Of a DNA stretch of 40,215 nt, positions 37,951 through 40,215 are shown piece after piece. The stretch's first letter is position 1. Every line of letters starts with the position of its first letter. A model generated the notes under the pieces. That model saw only the letters and a list, made by a program, of their open reading frames with translations. It was not told the DNA's origin and did not search any database. Source of the DNA: Caballeronia sp. (GTDB lineage: Bacteria; Pseudomonadota; Gammaproteobacteria; Burkholderiales; Burkholderiaceae); contig NZ_JAQGMM010000365.1 in NCBI RefSeq assembly GCF_028292365.1, positions 1 to 40,215 on the forward strand. Direction: 5' to 3'. Made by a program: the position numbers and the translations under genes.

Positions 37951-38901
37951 ATGGATATCTTCATCCAGCAGATTATCAACGGGCTGGTGCTTGGCAGCGT
38001 CTACGCCATCATCGCGTTGGGTTACACGATGGTGTACGGGATTCTCGGCATCATCAACTTCGCTCACGGGGACGTGCTGATGGTCGGCGCCATGGTCGCG
38101 CTGTCCGCCATCGGCGTCATGCAGAACCACTTTCCAGGATTGCCGTTATCGCTCGTGCTGGTCATCGCACTACTGGTCGCCGCAGTCGTCTGTGCGCTGG
38201 TCGGCTACACCATCGAACGCGTGGCTTACCGGCCTTTGCGTAAAGCGCCGCGTCTTGCACCGCTGATTACGGCTATCGGCGTATCGATTCTTCTCCAGAC
38301 GCTGGCCATGATGATCTGGGGCCGCAATCCGCTGGCCTTCCCGCAACTGCTGCCAACCGATCCGATCAACGTGATCACCGCAACCGCCGATCGTCCGGGC
38401 GCGGTCATTTCAATGACGGAAATCGTGATTATCGTGGTGGCGTTCATCGTGATGGGCGGCCTGCTGCTGCTCGTGCACAAGACGAAACTCGGCCGCGCGA
38501 TGCGCGCCATTGCCGAGAATCCGGGCGTCGCGAGCCTGATGGGAGTCAACCCTAATTTCGTGATCTCGGCGACCTTCATGATCGGCTCCGCGCTTGCTGC
38601 ACTGGCCGGCGTGATGATCGCCTCCGAATATGGCAACGCGCACTTCTACATGGGCTTCATCCCCGGGTTGAAGGCATTCACGGCGGCGGTGCTGGGAGGG
38701 ATCGGGAACCTGGGTGGCGCGATGGTGGGCGGCGTGCTGCTCGGCCTGATCGAACAGCTCGGTGCCGGGTATATCGGCAATTTGACCGGTGGCGTGTTCG
38801 GCAGTAACTATCAGGACGTGTTCGCGTTCATCGTGCTGATCATTGTGCTGGTGTTCCGTCCGTCCGGCCTGCTCGGCGAACGTGTCGCAGATCGCGCTTA
38901 A
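37951..38901 (+). CDS. livH: Branched-chain amino-acid ABC transporter permease LivH
   Basis: This is an inner-membrane permease of 316 aa with about eight membrane segments. Signatures are IINGLVLGSVYAIIALGYTMVYGILGIINFAHGDVLMVGA at the N-terminus (residues 8-47), characteristic of LivH, and KAFTAAVLGGIGNLGGAMVGG near residue 245, the ATPase coupling region. AAGGAG precedes the ATG at good spacing. It pairs with LivM, encoded 16 bp further on. Confidence 0.95.
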   Translation: MDIFIQQIINGLVLGSVYAIIALGYTMVYGILGIINFAHGDVLMVGAMVALSAIGVMQNHFPGLPLSLVLVIALLVAAVVCALVGYTIERVAYRPLRKAPRLAPLITAIGVSILLQTLAMMIWGRNPLAFPQLLPTDPINVITATADRPGAVISMTEIVIIVVAFIVMGGLLLLVHKTKLGRAMRAIAENPGVASLMGVNPNFVISATFMIGSALAALAGVMIASEYGNAHFYMGFIPGLKAFTAAVLGGIGNLGGAMVGGVLLGLIEQLGAGYIGNLTGGVFGSNYQDVFAFIVLIIVLVFRPSGLLGERVADRA

Positions 38902-38917
38902 ACAGGGGAGACCAAGC

Positions 38918-40087
38918 ATGACTTCAATTCAACCGATCGAGCCGTCGACCACGCTCATCCCTCAAAGAAAGACCGCGAAGAACTATGCCGTCACGGTGCT
39001 GGTCACCGCGCTCGTGATCCTGGCGCCCATGCTGATCGGCGCGGCCGGCGGCAATTACTGGGTCCGCGTGCTCGACTTCGCGATGCTGTACGTGATGCTG
39101 GCGCTAGGTCTTAACGTGGTGGTGGGATTTGCCGGCCTGCTGGACCTGGGCTACATCGCATTTTATGCGGTGGGCGCTTATGTGGCTGCGTTGCTGTCGT
39201 CACCGCAACTGAGCACGCAGTTCGAGTGGATCGCGCATCTGTTCCCCAATGGCCTGCATACGCCGTTCTGGATCATCGTGCCGTGCGCGATGGCGCTGGC
39301 CGCCACCTTCGGCGTGTTGCTCGGTGCACCAACGCTGCGTTTGCGCGGCGATTACCTCGCTATTGTGACCTTGGGCTTCGGGGAAATCGTCCGGATCTTC
39401 ATGAACAACCTGGATCGTCCGATCAACATCACGAACGGACCGAAGGGGATCACCGGGGTTGATCCGGTGTCGTTGTTTGGCTTCGATTTATCGAAGTCCC
39501 ATTCGTTGTTCGGGTTCAACTTCCCCTCGGTCTACAACTACTACTACCTGTTCGTGCTGTGTTCGCTGTTCGTGATCTTCGTGTGCGTACGCTTGCAGCA
39601 TTCGCGTATTGGCCGCGCGTGGGCCGCGATCCGCGAAGACGAAATCGCCGCCAAGGCGATGGGCATCAACACCCGTAACGTGAAGCTGCTGGCCTTCGCG
39701 ATGGGTGCGTCGTTCGGCGGTTTGTCGGGCGCGATGTTCGGTACGTTCCAGGGCTTCGTCTCGCCGGAATCGTTCACGTTCTGGGAATCCATCGTCGTGC
39801 TGGCCTGCGTGGTGCTCGGCGGCATGGGCCACATTCCGGGCGTGATCCTGGGCGCGGTGCTGCTGGCCGTGTTCCCCGAATTCCTGCGCTCGACCATGGG
39901 TCCGCTGCAAAACTTTGTCTTCGGTCACCAGATTGTGGATACCGAAGTCATCCGCCAGTTGCTCTACGGTCTCGCGATGGTGCTGATCATGCTGTATCGC
40001 TCGGAAGGCCTGTGGCCGTCTCCGAAACACGAAGACAAGATCGCGAAGATTGCGAAGCGCGCCGGCAAGAAGCCGGTACGCGCCTGA
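38918..40087 (+). CDS. livM: Branched-chain amino-acid ABC transporter permease LivM
   Basis: This is the second permease, 389 aa. An N-terminal hydrophilic stretch precedes the membrane core, with LGLNVVVGFAGLLDLGYIAFYAVGAY, PTLRLRGDYLAIVTLGFGEI and VVLGGMGHIPGVILGA, all LivM signatures. The frame is open upstream into livH, but the ATG at 38918 has CAGGGGAG nine bases before it. The Lys-rich C-terminus is cytoplasmic. livG follows after 25 bp. Confidence 0.95.
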   Translation: MTSIQPIEPSTTLIPQRKTAKNYAVTVLVTALVILAPMLIGAAGGNYWVRVLDFAMLYVMLALGLNVVVGFAGLLDLGYIAFYAVGAYVAALLSSPQLSTQFEWIAHLFPNGLHTPFWIIVPCAMALAATFGVLLGAPTLRLRGDYLAIVTLGFGEIVRIFMNNLDRPINITNGPKGITGVDPVSLFGFDLSKSHSLFGFNFPSVYNYYYLFVLCSLFVIFVCVRLQHSRIGRAWAAIREDEIAAKAMGINTRNVKLLAFAMGASFGGLSGAMFGTFQGFVSPESFTFWESIVVLACVVLGGMGHIPGVILGAVLLAVFPEFLRSTMGPLQNFVFGHQIVDTEVIRQLLYGLAMVLIMLYRSEGLWPSPKHEDKIAKIAKRAGKKPVRA

Positions 40088-40112
40088 GCCCCGACAGAGC
40101 GGAGAAAAAACA

Positions 40113-40215
40113 ATGAGCGATAAACCCATTCGACTGTCCGTGAAGGGCGTGAACAAGCGCTTCGGCGGCTTACAGGCATTGAACGAAGTTGGCCTGGAAA
40201 TCAGGGAGGGCGAGA
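40113..40215 (+). CDS. livG: Branched-chain amino-acid ABC transporter ATP-binding protein LivG (5' fragment)
   Basis: Only the first 34 codons are in the window. The protein begins MSDKPIRLSVKGVNKRFGGL and continues QALNEVGLEIREGE, the A-loop and strand before Walker A, as in LivG. GGAG precedes the ATG. The window edge cuts it before Walker A. Confidence 0.88.
   Translation, partial: MSDKPIRLSVKGVNKRFGGLQALNEVGLEIREGE

Overview
The window comes from a high-GC betaproteobacterium of the family Burkholderiaceae, most like Paraburkholderia, Caballeronia or Burkholderia. I base this on protein wording I recognise (CoaBC, RibF, NadC, the liv transporter) and on two remembered gene orders: ribF-ileS-lspA-coaBC-dut, and desaturase-nadA-nadC / nadB-rpmG-rpmB-radC-fkpB-ispH-liv. 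It is chromosomal and mostly housekeeping. I saw no insertion sequence, phage gene, CRISPR array, tRNA or rRNA.

Left arm, 1-6.5 kb (+): a sugar-catabolic operon. It has a DeoR-type regulator, a ribose-type ABC importer (binding protein, double ATPase, permease), a PfkB-type sugar kinase and a GatZ/KbaZ-family protein, mostly with overlapping stops and starts. There is no GatY aldolase partner. The kinase-GatZ pair fits a tagatose to tagatose 6-phosphate to fructose 6-phosphate route.

6.5-13.75 kb (-): a housekeeping block transcribed ribF, ileS, lspA, coaBC, a luciferase-like flavin oxidoreductase, dut. It supplies FAD/FMN, isoleucyl-tRNA, lipoprotein processing, coenzyme A and dUTP removal. 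Divergent from it, 13.95-15.9 kb (+), lie purN and an RsmB-family rRNA methyltransferase. Then come a fatty-acid desaturase with an unusual C-terminal tail (16.2-17.4 kb) and nadA-nadC for de novo NAD synthesis (17.5-19.6 kb).

19.6-30.85 kb (+): a histidine-utilisation (hut) cluster. A polar amino-acid ABC importer (four genes) is followed by a HutH-like protein, hutU, hutD, hutI, hutF and hutG. Together they encode uptake and the HutF/HutG variant of histidine breakdown to glutamate, formate and ammonia. Palindromic HutC-type operators (CTTGTATATACAAG and a near copy) precede the transporter and hutU, but no hutC gene is present. The main surprise is that the HutH-like protein lacks the Ala-Ser-Gly triad that forms the MIO cofactor, and also lacks the catalytic Tyr of the QDPY motif. 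The cluster lies between nadC and nadB, which I remember as neighbours in relatives, so it looks like an insertion into the nad locus.

Right arm, 30.9-40.2 kb: nadB, rpmG, rpmB and radC on the minus strand, then fkpB, ispH and the start of a branched-chain amino-acid importer operon (livK-like lipoprotein, livH, livM, and livG cut by the window edge) on the plus strand. Three rho-independent terminators (after the desaturase, rpmG and ispH) and two good sigma-70 promoter candidates (before rpmB and before livK) are visible.
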